Part shown: positions 44,495-57,721 of the stretch, one piece after another
Layout: each line of letters begins with the position of its first letter
How positions within the stretch are numbered: position 1 is the stretch's first letter
From: Acorus gramineus
Lineage: Eukaryota; Streptophyta; Magnoliopsida; Acorales; Acoraceae
Direction: 5' to 3'
Assembly: GCA_030737835.1 (NCBI GenBank)
Contig: CM060850.1
Span: 6,811,299-6,875,298 of the forward strand
DNA length: 64,000 nucleotides
Program-made: the position numbers and the translations under genes
Notes under the pieces: generated by a model
Seen by the model: only the letters and a program-made list of their open reading frames with translations
Databases searched by the model: none
What the model was told of the DNA's origin: nothing

Positions 44495-45796
44495 TTTATT
44501 TTTTTTTTGTCATTTTTCATCACTTTTCGGGATAACACAAACAATGTGTTTTATTTTACGTCATTTTCCATCACAAGCACAAAAAATAATTTTTATTTTC
44601 CGTCATTTTTTTATCATAAGTAAGCATGTCAACGGGTCAGATTTAGGTTGGGTCAGGGTGGACTCAGACCCAACATTGTCGGATCCTTCAATTCAAGTCC
44701 ATATTGGGTCTCGGGTCGGGTTGGGTTGTCCCACTAATATGTTTTTATGTTAGACAAGGAGAGGCTAAACTTGGAGAGGTTGAAGATGTTCTTTAAGAGC
44801 TTATAATAGCTTCAGCTGTTTTTTTTTCTTGCCTTTTTTTTTGTGGGGAAAGGAAATAAAAGACTTGAGAAAGGAATGGAGAAGAGGAGAAGAATCTAAG
44901 GAGGGTTTTGGTTTAGTGAAAGAGCACTGTACATTGGGGTGATAAAGACCTCGCTTTCCTGTGTCAAATTTTTTTTCATTTCTATTTTTATATGATGAAT
45001 TTAAATAAATAGAGTTCAGTGTATTACAAATAATGAATGGAGCATGTACTTTTGTTTGACCTACAATGCAGGCCCAACCTCGACCTGCATACAATAGCAT
45101 ACCGACAAAAACACATTTCTTTGTCCACATAGCGAAGTATAAACCTATAGATGAAAAAAAAGGACACGTATGCTCTTCCTTACTGTCGAAAAAACCCTCT
45201 CTTAAACATGTTAATGAATGAACAAATTCTGCGCTATTTTGAGTTTTTAATATTTTATGAGAAAATATTTGAAATACAATTTAGATTATTCTACTTATAC
45301 AATTAAAAAAAATTATAAAAATATTTTAAAATATTTAAAATTTTAAATAATTATTTAATATTTAATTATAAATATTGGATTAGATCATGAGTGCTAGGTT
45401 GGATCATAAACCCACGTACCCCAGAACTAATCTATCATCATAGAACCTAACACTCTCAGTCCCCACACAAAACATCCCCCAATCTCTAATGAACCCTTAA
45501 TCATCTCCCATGTATTCTCCCCGTATGGTCTTTGGTCCAGAAGATTAATCTTGATTTCGCATCAACCAGTAGCGTAATCAAATTAGTTTTGATTTTTAAA
45601 ATATGTATAGGACATTGAGAGATTTGTAGGTTGTAAAGTTTGATACTGAATTACTGATTAGATTCACGAAGCAAGACTCGACGGATCCTATTTATCCAAG
45701 GTGGTACACGGACCCTTTTGTTCTCGATCTTCCGGCTGGCGGCCGCCCGACCAGACTCTTGAGACGCTGCGAATTCGACAATTTCAAATCAAAGCC
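44495..45796. other. Spacer and promoter region of the pseudouridine glycosidase gene
   Basis: Begins with a short GGGTC-rich hAT fragment (44621-44737, TAAGCATGTCAACGGG). The rest is AT-rich until a GC-richer leader at about 45720-45796. No clear TATA box was chosen. Confidence 0.45.
44621..44737. repeat. Fragment of GGGTCC-rich hAT family
   Basis: The left terminus TAAGCATGTCAACGGGTCAG and a few GGGTC repeats only. Confidence 0.5.
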
Positions 45797-48700
45797 ATGG
45801 CGGAGGTTCTATAAAGCGTTCCCCTTTTTGTTCTTCAACTCGTTTTGAAACCGCTGTGAAGGCGAACATGTGTTGCTGGTCTGTTTTGATTTCTATGTTT
45901 TGGGTTTCGTCAGATTGGCAGAGACGATGTCGTGAGAGGGCTATTGAAGGTGGCGCGCGAAGTCTCCGACGCCCTCTCTTGCGGGGATCCCGTCGTCGCA
46001 TTGGAGTCCACTATAATCTCTCATGGTGGGTAAAACATCGTTTCCATCTCATCAGTGATTCAGTTCTTTGGTTGGGTAGATCAAACTGTGATTAGAAACG
46101 AATGGAAGAGTGATCCACATTGTTTTTGTTCATTGTGGGTTCATTTGGGTTTTTTTTTTTCAAATTCAAAATTTGCTTTTTAGCTGTAATTTTTTTTTTT
46201 TTCTGTTTTGTTTTTGGTTGGTTGATGTTTGTTTGTCTATTTGCATATGCCCTAAAAAAAATGCATAAGGAAGCATGAAAGATTGTTTTTTTTATTGCTT
46301 CAAAAGTCTTATTGGGCATTTTTTTTTGGATTCAAATATCCATTTTTCGCTGCAAAGATTGGTCTTTTTTTTTGTGGGTTATGACGTTTATTTGTCTAAT
46401 TGCATATTAACCTTACCCCTCTCTACATAGTTGATATTATGTTTATATGATTATTAGATTGATCAAATTGTAATCACAAAAAGCTTGGAACATTTTGGTT
46501 CTGTTGGTTTTTGCTTCCACATCAGAGACATTGTATATATATATATTCAATGATGATTGTTGATATTTGGTTTTCGCCTTCAGGAATGCCTTACCCGCAA
46601 AATTTACAGACTGCCAAAGATGTTGAGGCAATCATAAGGGAAAATGGAGCTGTACCCGCAACGATTGCTATATTGGATGGTGTTCCCTGTATAGGTATTT
46701 TACATTATTGATATCTGGGAAAGAAGTTCTGATGGATCATAATAGAAGGACTTGAAAGGAATTGTTTGTATTTGCTTTCCGTTGAGATTCAAGCAGGATG
46801 AGAATTTATTTCACTTACTTTTTAGTATCTAAAAAAACCAATTTCATTGCTTAATAAGTTGAGCTGCACTGTTTGGCGATAGTAAGTTGAGATATTCAAT
46901 AGTGGTTATGGTTATTCATGAAATTTCAATTCATTTTTTACATGATGAATTTTCTTAGTTGTTCATTTCAGGGTTGACCGATGAACAATTAGAGAGGCTT
47001 GCTATTCTTGGTACCAAAGCTCAGAAAACTGCTCGAAGAGATATCCCACACATTGTGAGTGACTGTTGGATGTTAGTCCCATGTGTCTTCTTGGTTGCTA
47101 TTCTTTGTGTCTTTTAATTATGTTAGGCAATGAAGTGGTGATGGCCTTTTGTTCAATGAAAAAGTTCTATGTGAGTCCATGTTTTCTAAAGATTTAAAAA
47201 TGTTTGCCTAACTGATTCTGTATCAAGAAAAAAAAAAGCTGCTTCTCATTTTTCTTATGCTTGTATCACATGTGATTCATCATTAGAAGTAAAAAAGTTG
47301 GTCTAAATTTTATTTTTTTGTGTGTATGGAGGTTCTCTGCTAGTATTAATGACGCTAAACAAAAAAAAGTCGCTGCTCGTTATATGTTGCTATCTGTGTC
47401 AAACTTAGATTCAAATTTTATTTTATGGTTTTGTGATTTTTTGACTCAGACATCGCTCATCAACTAATATGGATGGAAGTATCTTTTTTTCAACAGTACT
47501 ATTGAAACAATAACAATTGACATCTTTGTTTAAAATAGTGCAACAAAATATCTATCTTACAATTGAACATTGCCATTGAATGAGTTCAGCTGAACTAAGA
47601 TACAGATTTCATGTTGTAATGCTTTATCATGGCTCACAAAACTGGCATACACATTTTCTCAAATTGTTTTTTTGAAGATAACACTTTCTCAAATGTTAAT
47701 ACAGCTTACCTGCAAGTTATATGCTTGAAGTTCCTCCATGAATTTAGTCTGTTTTTTTAGCATCTTGTTTAAGGTTAGCAATTGGAGGTCTATTTACTCA
47801 ATGTTGTTCATAGTTACATTCATATAATATTGTTTTATTGTCTCATGGGTATGATGACTAGCGAACGAGCTACCATTTGAGATCTGCCATATTGAACTTG
47901 ATTATGCTTAATTTTAGAATGCGATCCCAGATTGTTATGCTAGGAGTGGACAAGGAAGAGAATTCTTATATTATTGGAAGGATTTTCTTTTTGTTTCTTT
48001 CATATATCCTCAAATCAACATTTGGAGAGAATATCTACTAGACTGTTTACTGCCATTCCAGTTCTGCCCCCTTTTGCTTTTTTTCCCCACTCATGGACTC
48101 AATTAAAATGTTAATTTTGTGGGGTTAACAGATTGCAAATGGAGGAAATGGAGCAACAACTGTTTCTGCTACCATGTTTTTTGCTTCTATGGTAATTACT
48201 CTGCATTTATCTTCTATGTGAGCACCAAATAACTTACAAATTTCTTAATCCATTCTATTGGATGCAATGCAGGTCGGCATACCATTGTTTGTTACTGGAG
48301 GGATTGGAGGTGTTCATAGACATGGGGAAAAAAGTATGACCCAGTCTGTTCAAATAAAAAAAATTTCTTGTACATGCAAAATTCTTGATACCATCACTGG
48401 GGAAGAACTGCTTCCTCAGTTAATGAACGAATCCTTCTATTCAAGAAATTATCAATTTGAACAGAATTTGAAGATTCACATCATTATGGACAAATTATAA
48501 ACTGTCTCATTTTTCCAGAGAGGCGAAGAACTGTTTGTTTTGACGAAACCACATTTTTGGTGGGACTGAAATCAAAGCTATTCAAATTTTCATGATACAG
48601 ATCATACTTTGATAGTGTTATAATTGCAATGCTATCCATGTCCAAATTTGATATGACTCTCTTTAAGTGTCATTGACTATTTATGTTTTGGTATAAAATT

Positions 48701-51700
48701 TGCAGCAATGGATATCTCCTCTGATCTTACTGAGCTTGGAAGAACTCCAGTAGCAGTAATCTCTGCTGGCGTGAAGTCAATTCTGGATATTCCTAGGACA
48801 CTGGAGTATCTGGTATGATCTGATTCAGAAATTTTTTGAAACATCGTCGAGAAAAGGGAACAAATCAAGACTGATTGGACTCATTTAAATGCGTCGTTTT
48901 TTTTTAAAGCAAAAATCTGCATCCCTCCCTTAGCTGACATGGTTGATTGTATATATTTATTGCGTCAGCCAAGACAAAGAGGCTTACATTTATTCACGTG
49001 TGACTTTATGCAAAGTGCGAATATAGATAATCATCATCTGGACTTTTGGGTGTTTGATATCAGGCTCCATCATCATTTTTGTTGCATGATTATCAAACTG
49101 CATTATTGAAAAGAGTCCGAATTTAAGTATTTTTTTTGTTTGGTTTGATCATAGGAAACTCAAGGAGTACCTGTTGCTGCTTATCAGACACACGAGTTAC
49201 CCTCATTTTTCACAGAATCAAGTGGGTGCAAGGTGAGCATCCAAATATATACATTTTGGTAGAGCCACCAAACAGGCACATTTCATACATCTAATGATTC
49301 AATCATATACGTTCTTTCATTTTCTTTTCTTTTTTTGTACCATATCTTTCTTATCATCAATGGTTATATTCTGGGTGGCACAGAGATACCATGGTCTTTA
49401 TATTATGATTAGTTTTTTTTTCTCTTCATTTATCTCTTAATGATATGATATATTGATATTGTAATATTTTGTGTAGCACTACAGCAACCTGTAAAACCCG
49501 AATATTTCTAGGAAAGCAGAACTGTTTCTGGAGGAAGGTCTGCTTTACCTGAAAACCTAACAACTAACATATTTCTTGTTAATTGATTTTAACATTTTCA
49601 GGTTCCATGTCGTCTTGACACTCCAGAACAGTGTGCTAAACTTATATGTAAGTTCTATTTATGCTTTGCCCCCCTCTCCCTTTAGAATTCGTATTTGAAA
49701 ATTCTTGATTCTCATAACTTCCACTATACATGCAGATTCAAGCCTGAGTTATGGTCTTGGAAATGGTATTCTGATAACGGTGCCCATACCCAATGAGCAT
49801 GCCGCTTCAGGAAATCTGATAGAGTCTGCCATACAAAGAGCTTTGAAAGAAGCTAGGTAAATCATTCCCCTATCATGATTTTGAACTTTATCTTTGCTAT
49901 TCAAATTACACTTAAAATTCCAAACTTGATGTAAATCTGATTTGTTTGCTTCAGTGACAAAAACATTGTAGGGAATGCAGCCACGCCATTCTTGCTCGCA
50001 AGAGTGAATGAACTAACTGGAGGAGCTTCATTGACTGCCAGTATCCTTGCACTCAACCATCGTATAACTCTGTTTAGATTATTTGATGTGCCCAAATACT
50101 TTAGGGGTAGCCTTGCATGAGTGAAGGAATGTGATATATAGCCTGAACAGTTCATTTTTTTTGGCCAGTATAGCCTGGACAGTTCCGATGGAATTTTTTA
50201 TCATTACGGGTGCACAGAAAAAAACTTCACGGATGGGCATACTTTGCTTTCATATTTTTCATCCACTTTGGTTTGCATGATATGAATTTTGTTGTTCTAG
50301 TAGATTTCCTTATTTGAGGCATAGACATCGCCCTCGTGAAAAACAATGCACTAATTGGCGCCAAGGTCGCCGTTGCTCTTGCCAACCTTAGAAGGAAAAA
50401 CCATCACGGTGAGATTCTACTTTTCTTGTTTGCTAATTTTATTTGTCTTGATCGTCATGATGACATTATTATATTTGCTTCAACTACCCTTCTCCTCCAC
50501 GAATACACCTGGTGCTTGTGAATGGCGAATCATTAATATCAAGGGAAAAATCCATACAACCCCTGAAATCTGACTGAAATCCGTATAACCCCTTGACTTT
50601 TCTTAAAATCCATATAACCCCCTGAAAACACCTAATAAATCCAAATAATCCCCTGAATAATTTTTTTGTTAATAGATGATGAATATTTTGCGCATATTTC
50701 GTTTAGTTAGCCTAGATTGAAAACACGATATACGAAAAAACTACTACAATGGGTTAAAAATACAAAAAATCATATGAAAATGACGAGTTTACTTCATCTA
50801 GATATCTTATAAAACTCTATCCGGAATGGTAGAATCACCATTTATAGAAGATTTTTTGCATTTTTAATACATTATAGGTTTTTTTGGTATAATGTGGTTT
50901 CTATTAGGGTTAACTAAACATAATATTTATAAAATATTCATCATATGTAAATGTAAATTTTATTCAGGGGGTCATTTGGATTTATTAGGTGTTTTCAGGG
51001 GGTTATATGGATTTTATGAAAAGGCAGGGGGTTATATGGATTTCAATCAGTTTACAGGGGGTTATATGGATTTTTCTCTAATATCAAACTCAAAGGTTTG
51101 AGAAATATAATTGCATCAAGTAGATGATACGTGTAAATAATCTAGATAGATGATTTAGAATTGTATATACCAATTTATTTAAGAGGAACCCTAAGATTGG
51201 TTGGGTACACACTACACAGAATCACCTACAAGCCTTATGCATCAAGCCCAGTGGATTCGAACTCGAGATCCATGGAGAAAAAAACCATACCTCTAGCTAA
51301 AGAAACCAAATTTGTATCTTTTGATTCATGTTGTCAAAACCTTGGAACTCTTCTTTCCAGCTAGCAACACAAGTTGAATTACCACCATAAGAATTATTAA
51401 AATGTGCCAACACAGACAAAAGAATGCACCCAAAATAAGTGATGGGCATAAGAAATTTTCAAGAAAGAAAACAACCTTGGACACCACACATTATATCACC
51501 ATGGCTAAACTTTTTAGGATGAGGAGATTACATATCTTTGTTGTTTCTGCTTATGTAAGATGTTTTCATATTTTCAGTTGCTGCATATACTTGCAACTAA
51601 TTTGTGACCTACCCAATTTTTTTTTTTGGTATGTACGTGAATTTTCTTTTATCAGTCAGAGTAAGGTTCAAACTCAAGGCCACTCGGTGAAAGAGTGGGT

Positions 51701-51817
51701 ACCTCTCCTAACCTGACAAGAGGTGGTTCGGTAATCTGCCCAATATTATTCTTGGTTGTCTTTGTAAAATGTTTTCTTCTCTTGTTGCTTACAGGCCATG
51801 CAAGATCAGCTTTGTAG
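45797..51817 (+). CDS. PUMY: Pseudouridine-5'-phosphate glycosidase (PsuG/PUMY type)
   Basis: About 13 exons: 45797-45805, 45914-46025, 46584-46694, 46972-47054, 48132-48191, 48273-48333, 48706-48812, 49155-49232, 49602-49647, 49736-49856, 49955-50040, 50325-50408 and probably 51795-51817 (326 aa). The enzyme splits the C-C bond of pseudouridine 5'-phosphate to uracil and ribose 5-phosphate; the Arabidopsis enzyme is peroxisomal. Family landmarks are [16 protein letters not shown] (E34, matching the catalytic Glu of E. coli PsuG), [20 protein letters not shown] (K169, the Schiff-base Lys region) and [19 protein letters not shown]. The first coding exon is only 9 nt (MAE), needed because the frame before 45914 meets a stop without an ATG. 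The last exon is less certain: reading on past 50408 gives an alternative end at 50521. No PTS2 is visible at the N-terminus. Confidence 0.92.
50543..51078. mobile_element. 536-bp MULE-type MITE, copy 1, in the last intron of PUMY
   Basis: It begins GGGAAAAATCCATACAACCC and ends with the inverted form GGGGTTATATGGATTTTTCTC. It is flanked by perfect 9-bp repeats TAATATCAA (50534-50542 and 51079-51087). The arms contain several further copies of ATCCATATAACCCCCTGA. No coding capacity. Confidence 0.9.
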
Positions 51818-53323
51818 GTGGGGAGGGTAGTGGACTTAAGGAGGGAAATTCTATGATTCACACAGAGAACATCTCATACATTCCATGAAGGCTTCTCCTT
51901 TGTAACTTTGTTTCTTCTACTTGAAAATCCATAGATGTTTCTTCAAGTTCGGATGGAATTCTTGTTGGTGTTTTTGTGTTCTTGTAAGTGTAAACTAGTG
52001 TCACATGTGCGCCATTGATATGTGTATCAACGTCAATAAATGTTAAATTTCTAAAAAGAAAAATTGAATGCATGAATTTTTTTTGTATTTTTTTCAGTAT
52101 ATACTATTTCAGGATTGCAATATTGCATGAATCACTGGATTGGGGGAGAAACTCTCTTCTATTCAGCACTTTTTCGTTTTATGTTTTGTTTTGGTGTTGA
52201 TCTCTCTCTCCCTTTTTTTCAGATGTTGTAACTTCTGTTTATTAATACAATTGAGGGTAGCAATTGTTTACCAATTTTTTCAAAAATATTGCATGAATGA
52301 CTTTGACAATATTTTTAAGAAAAAAATTTCTTTTAAAAATAATTAAACTTTTAAATTTTTTAAAATTAATTTTATAGTAAAAATTTTTAAATTTAATTTA
52401 AAACATTAAAATTGAAAAGTTTGAAATTTAAGTCTCAAAATATGAATTTACATTTACAGTTAGAAATTTCAAAATATACACATACTATCTTAATATATTA
52501 ATATTGACTATATAAATTATATTCTTCATAATATCACTTGTGTATATACATCATATGATATATTTAATTTGCATATTTTATTCCACACACGCAAACTATG
52601 CAAATTACCTTATTGGTTAGCATGATGAGTGTTTATTGTGTTGTGTCAGTGAACGGTTTGGTGCCTCTATTTGCACTTATTTTAAAGATCCATATGGGGA
52701 AAATGATGGTTCTCATGCATACTTCAAAATATAATCTTATATACATTGTTAAACATTATATAAATCTCATTAAATATTTTTATATATTTATTAAAAATGA
52801 GTTTATTCAATTTAAAATAGAGACATATACACTTTTTATTAAAACATATACTTCATTAGATAATGTTTACTATATTTAAAACAAAAACATATTTGATCTG
52901 ATTTTTTGATTGATAAAAAAAATTGAGTCTAACATTTTCTAAAAAATAATGTTCTCCTTCGTAGCCAACTCTTGGGTTCTTCACAAAATCTGTACAGTTA
53001 CGGGGAGATGGTGGATGTGTTTATTAAAGGAAGGTTAATCAAAGATATTTTCAAAAATTAGGTGGGCGTATTTATTGAGAGGTTTACTTGTTATAAAAAT
53101 CTAAATGAATCTTTATTAATAAAAACTATTTAAAAAGGTTTATTCACGATTTAGATAGGCGCAAATACAACGAGCTCATGGTGTGCATAAGTGCGGGCCG
53201 ATCTGATTCAACCCAGCCCAATATTTTCCCCAATCGGGCTGACCCGGCCCACAACCACTCCGGCTCGTGAAGAACGACTGTCCATCAGAGACAAGAGAAG
53301 AGACAGTCGGACCGGAGAAGAAC
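51818..53323. other. PUMY 3' region and intergenic spacer
   Basis: The 3' UTR is probably within 51818-52250 (ATTAATACAATTG near 52240). It is followed by AT-rich spacer with a dispersed MITE-like copy at 52640-52950. The GC-richer stretch from about 53190 is the leader of the next gene. Confidence 0.45.
52640..52950. repeat. Dispersed AT-rich MITE-like copy
   Basis: Contains GAGTTTATTCAATTTAAAAT and CATATACTTCATTAGATAAT. It closely parallels 38620-38720. Confidence 0.55.
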
Positions 53324-54052
53324 ATGATCCATAACGTCCTCCGCGCGCGGTGGCTTCAGTCGGTGGCTGCGGCGGCGAGAGGCTGCTACGAAGGCGGAGG
53401 AGGACGCGTCGACGGGCCGGGGGAGTTCCTGCGGCGGAGGGTGGCGGAGCTTGAGAGGAGGAGGAGGAGGAGGAGGGACCTGAGCAGGGAAGAGTTCCGC
53501 GTGGAGGTTCCGGAGTCACTGGGGTACCTCGACACGGTGACGATGCCGATGATCCTGACGGGCGTCGCCATCGCCCTCTTAGCCAAGCTTCTCATGATGG
53601 TGAGCACTGAGCAGATCCGAAACCCTAACCCTAAATCGTTCCTTAATTTGTCTCTCTTTTACTGTTTTTGATATCTGGAATTGTGATTTGTTAGAATTCT
53701 GATATGCTATGGAGACCAATTTGAGTTTCAAATTCAGTGATATATCACAAAGATGTGATCTTTTTTTTTTAATTTTCTCTCAATTTTGGGTATTGGCATT
53801 AGGACAATATGTAAATTTCGGTTGAATTATTAAATGCTGTATGCAAATATGCATTTCAGGTCGCAAAGATGTGATTTTTTTAATTTTTTTTTAGTTTAAT
53901 AAATGTTGGTGATTTTAATTAAATAGTAAAATATGTAAAAAAATTGGTCGAATTATTAATTTTTTGTTGTATAAATCAATGTTAGCAATACTTGTTTAAT
54001 TGGAAATGCATATATGCATTTCAACCCACAAAAATGTGATCTTTTTATTGTT

Positions 54053-54095
<43 letters not shown>

Positions 54096-55895
54096 AATAA
54101 TATGAGAGCGAATGCCTACCATCCTCATTAAAAAACCCCACAAAAATGTGATTTTTTATTGTTGGTTTTTTATAATTTCGTTGTATTATTATATATTGTC
54201 GTGTTGATCAATGCTAGCAATACTTAAATAAAAGGAAATGCATATGTGCATTTCAACTCACAAAAATGTTATCTGTTTATGTGTTTTTTTTCAATCTCTC
54301 TAAATTTTAGTCATTTGTATTAGTAAAAAATGGTTGAATTGTTAAATGCCATTGTATCAATCAATGCTAGCAGTGTTCGTTTAATTGGAAAAGCGTATGC
54401 AGTTCAATAGTGCCTGTCTTCTCTGTTTTATACTTTTGTACGTGATTTTTTTGATATTTCTGCCTTCTTTGCTATTGCTTGATTATGATTTATGATAATA
54501 TTTGTCATTTATTGAACATCTTTTTCAAATCGTTCTCTGTTTTTTCTTCTATTGCAAACAAAAAAAAAGTCTTAAGTTGGTCATTTGAATTGGAAAAATT
54601 TGAAAACTGAGAATGTTCTTGTACCATTATGGGTGGTTTTGTCAGTATGATGACTCGAAAGCGCAAGAGATGTTGGAGAAGAGGATAAGTAAATTGCCTG
54701 AGGGAACGGGGTCGGTCAGGATGCTCACCCGGGAAGAGTGGGACGAGATTCAGGAGATCAGGCCAAGGACGCCTTTCGAATCCAAGCTTGCCCGCCCGAA
54801 TGCACGCATAAGAACTGGGGAACCACTTCGCGCGGTGAGCTTTCTGTGTTCTTTCATTATTCCCTGTTGATTGTTGTGGAAAGCTTGTCTTCTTTGGCTG
54901 AACCAGTAGCTGATATTTATAATCAATCAGAACTTTGTTTCACAAATTAGTTTGATGGAGTTGGTTTTTGTTGATCAGTGGATACACCTTAAATTCTTTG
55001 GGGAGCATATTTTGATTTGTAGTATTTCCATTGTCTCCACGGGCATATAATGGTTTTAGATTTTCCTCCCCTTTTAACTTTGAAATGGCAGATAATCACA
55101 ACTATTTGAAGGCATCTTTTACACAATCAATTGATATAATAATATGTATGTATATGTGTTTGTGTGTATGTATATGTGTGTGTGTGTATATATATGCATG
55201 AATAATGTTACATACAGCCCCCATGTGTAGCCCTGTGTGCAATTCCATGTGCTTTGATTGTTGTTGTTGTTGTGTATATTTAATGTCATGCACCTTCATA
55301 AAAAATGAAGTATATAGCGAAATGAATTATATATCCCCACGTATGAAAAAAAAATTTACATGCTTAAGCATATACCTCCTTGGTGAAATGAGACTGCACA
55401 AGGGGCTGATAATGAGGACTGCACGAAAAAACGCCCATATGAATAAGTGTGAATGAACAGATACTTAAAAAAAAACATCACTTGTGATTTGCAGGATGAC
55501 GTGAAGGATTGGACCATCGACGTAATTACAGATGCGCTAACAAGGGTTGAAGAGACTGCCAAGCTCTCTACCAAAGGTAAGTGATCTCAACTAAATGTGC
55601 CGATGATTATGTCGGTCGAGAATGCCACCATTTTTGAAGCTCTTCGACTTCTGATATTAGTGTTTAATTACAAACAATAGAACTTCCCCTTGATGGGTTA
55701 TATATAATCAGATTCATGTATACTTTTCCTATCTGAGAAATCCATAAATCACCCTCTACCTATGTTTTCCTTTTGTTCATTCAGCTAATATGTGATTTGA
55801 GGGAGGATAATCTTTTATATCATATTCTGATTTCATCGATGAGGGTGTTGGGAATGTTTTTGCCCATTATATTTGCTGGTGCAGTACAGCAGTAA
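53324..55895 (+). CDS. Plant single-pass membrane protein, function unknown
   Basis: Four exons: 53324-53599, 54646-54834, 55495-55576 and probably 55885-55895, giving 185 aa. All borders are GT-AG and the phases fit. It starts MIHNVLRARWLQSVAAAARG; an upstream in-frame GTG at 53267 is not a plant start. Residues 46-51 are an Arg run, and residues 73-92 (TMPMILTGVAIALLAKLLMM) form one membrane segment. A soluble acidic part follows (LTREEWDEIQEIRPRTPFES) and a helical end (DDVKDWTIDVITDALTRVEE). The last exon adds only VQQ and is the least sure part. I do not recognise a named family, though it looks like a conserved plant gene. The Arg cluster beside the membrane segment suggests an internal membrane, but that is inference. 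Confidence 0.75.
54059..54090. repeat. (TC)n microsatellite
   Basis: About 16 perfect TC units in intron 1 of the membrane-protein gene. Confidence 0.9.
55140..55450. repeat. (TG/TA)n run and dispersed MITE-like piece in intron 2
   Basis: TATGTGTG-type simple repeat at 55140-55200. The sequence after it (CAGCCCCCATGTGTAGCCCT, GCATATACCTCCTTGGTGAA) resembles the AT-rich MITE family. Confidence 0.45.
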
Positions 55896-56911
55896 AGCTT
55901 TGAAGATATTGTTAGTGATGCAATGAGGTTGTTTAGGAGCTTGCATTTGAAAGAAAACCAAGTTAGGTTCATTGCATTGTTTTTATCCATTACTATTATG
56001 TAAACAGACCTTGTGATCTCATCTAATATGATATTGGTGTGATGTGATTATGTTTTTTTAGTAAAATGAACTCATCTGATATGATACTGATCTGATATGT
56101 CAGAATTTATGTTAGTAAAATGAGTGTGAGATATTAACACCACATCAATTATGTTTGTCTAATGTGTATGCTCTATTCGTTTTGTACAATATATACTTGT
56201 TATAAAAGAGCAAGGGATTTTCCTATTCTTCCTCCCATCATTATGTTTTTATACATTTAACTCACAAATTTATATAGTTTCTCTAAATTCTTAACTTTCA
56301 AATCATTTTATAATTGTTTATATTATTTATTTTCTCAAATTCTATAATTCATTTTTGTTCTAATTAAAGGCTGGAATAACATTTTTCATCTCGTTTTGTT
56401 TCCATTTTGACAAACATAGATAAGACAAATTGATAGATTTTTTTCTCTAAAATGTGGTTGAACACCAGGACCAAATATATGAAGACAACAAATAGATTCA
56501 TAAATCAAGTAAATGGTCTATCATATTGAGTATCGATAAAAAAAAGTAGATTGATTCGAATTAAAAAAAGTGCACGCAACTTTAAAAGGATCTGAGACTA
56601 ATAACTTTATTGTGTATATACTATAAGCCTCTAATAAAGTGTTTATTTTGCTAGATGAGGATATGCCCAATTATGAAAAATATAAGAAGGCATGCTTTGA
56701 ATTATTAGTGGATTTTATTAGACATGTGCATACTTAAAAAAAACAAAACAAAACTTACTGAAAAAATGACTACAAAAATGATTATCCCATGCTTTTCTTT
56801 CATGGTCGTTGATAGACTTGTCATTCATCATTCATGCAGTTCTCACTGAGTATATAAAACTTCAATAATGTGTATGCCTTGGTAGATGAGTATATACTCG
56901 ATTATAAAAAA
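55896..56911. other. 3' UTR and AT-rich spacer
   Basis: The 3' UTR is likely to about 56030. Beyond that there is no gene; short pieces similar to the dispersed MITE family lie near 56600-56900. Confidence 0.4.
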
Positions 56912-57447
56912 GGGAAAAATCCATACAACCCCCTGAAATCTGATTGAAATTCATATAACCTCCTGATTTTTCTTAAAATCCATATAACCCCCTGAAAATA
57001 CATACTAAATTCAAATAACCCACTGAATAAAATTTTCGTTAATAGATGATGAATATTTTGTGAATATTTCGTTTGGTTAATCCTGATTGAAAACAGAATA
57101 TACTAAAAAACCATTAAAATGTGTTAAAAATGTGAAAATTTTTATGAAAATGATGATTTTACCCTCTCTTGATATTTTATAAAACCTTATCTAGAGGGAT
57201 AAAATCATCATTTATATAAATTTTTTCACATTTTTAACACATTGTAAGGTTTTTTTTGTATAATGTGTTTTTTATCAGGATTAACTAAATATAATATTCA
57301 CAAATATTCATCATCGGTAAACTTAAATTTTATTCAGAGGGTTATTTGGATTTACTAGATATTTCAAGGGGTTATATAGATTTTAAGAAAAGTCAGGGGG
57401 CTATATGAATTTCAATCAGTTTACAGGGGGGTATATGGATTTTTTCC
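56912..57447. mobile_element. 536-bp MULE-type MITE, copy 2
   Basis: It has the same length and order as 50543-51078, with the same ends (GGGAAAAATCCATACAACCC; rc of TATATGGATTTTTTCC). TTATAAAA is found next to both borders, consistent with a worn 9-bp duplication. No coding capacity. Confidence 0.85.
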
Positions 57448-57721
57448 TTATAAAATATACAAGGATGTATGCAACCAATTCACTCGATTATATATATATA
57501 AGTGAAATATTTCATTAGGATGTGTGTATTACTTAAAAAAAAAAAATTGTCCATAATATTTTTTTTTATTAAGAAAAATATTACACGTAAGTATGTTTGA
57601 AAGCATGATATCATTCCCACAAATCATATATTTTTTGTTTTTGAATTTTTTTTTATAATTTATTTAATAAAAATAGAGTCTGTTATCGTCACTTTTATAA
57701 AAATCAAAAGTAGGCTATAAG
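57448..57721. other. AT-rich spacer
   Basis: Nothing recognised. Confidence 0.4.

Noticed and set aside
44801-45130. 109-codon minus-strand frame
   Set aside because: It ends in a Lys/Phe run from homopolymers, with no domain or splice support.
53208-53519. Minus-strand 103-codon frame
   Set aside because: Antisense to the first exon of the membrane-protein gene; only Ser/Pro/Arg low complexity.
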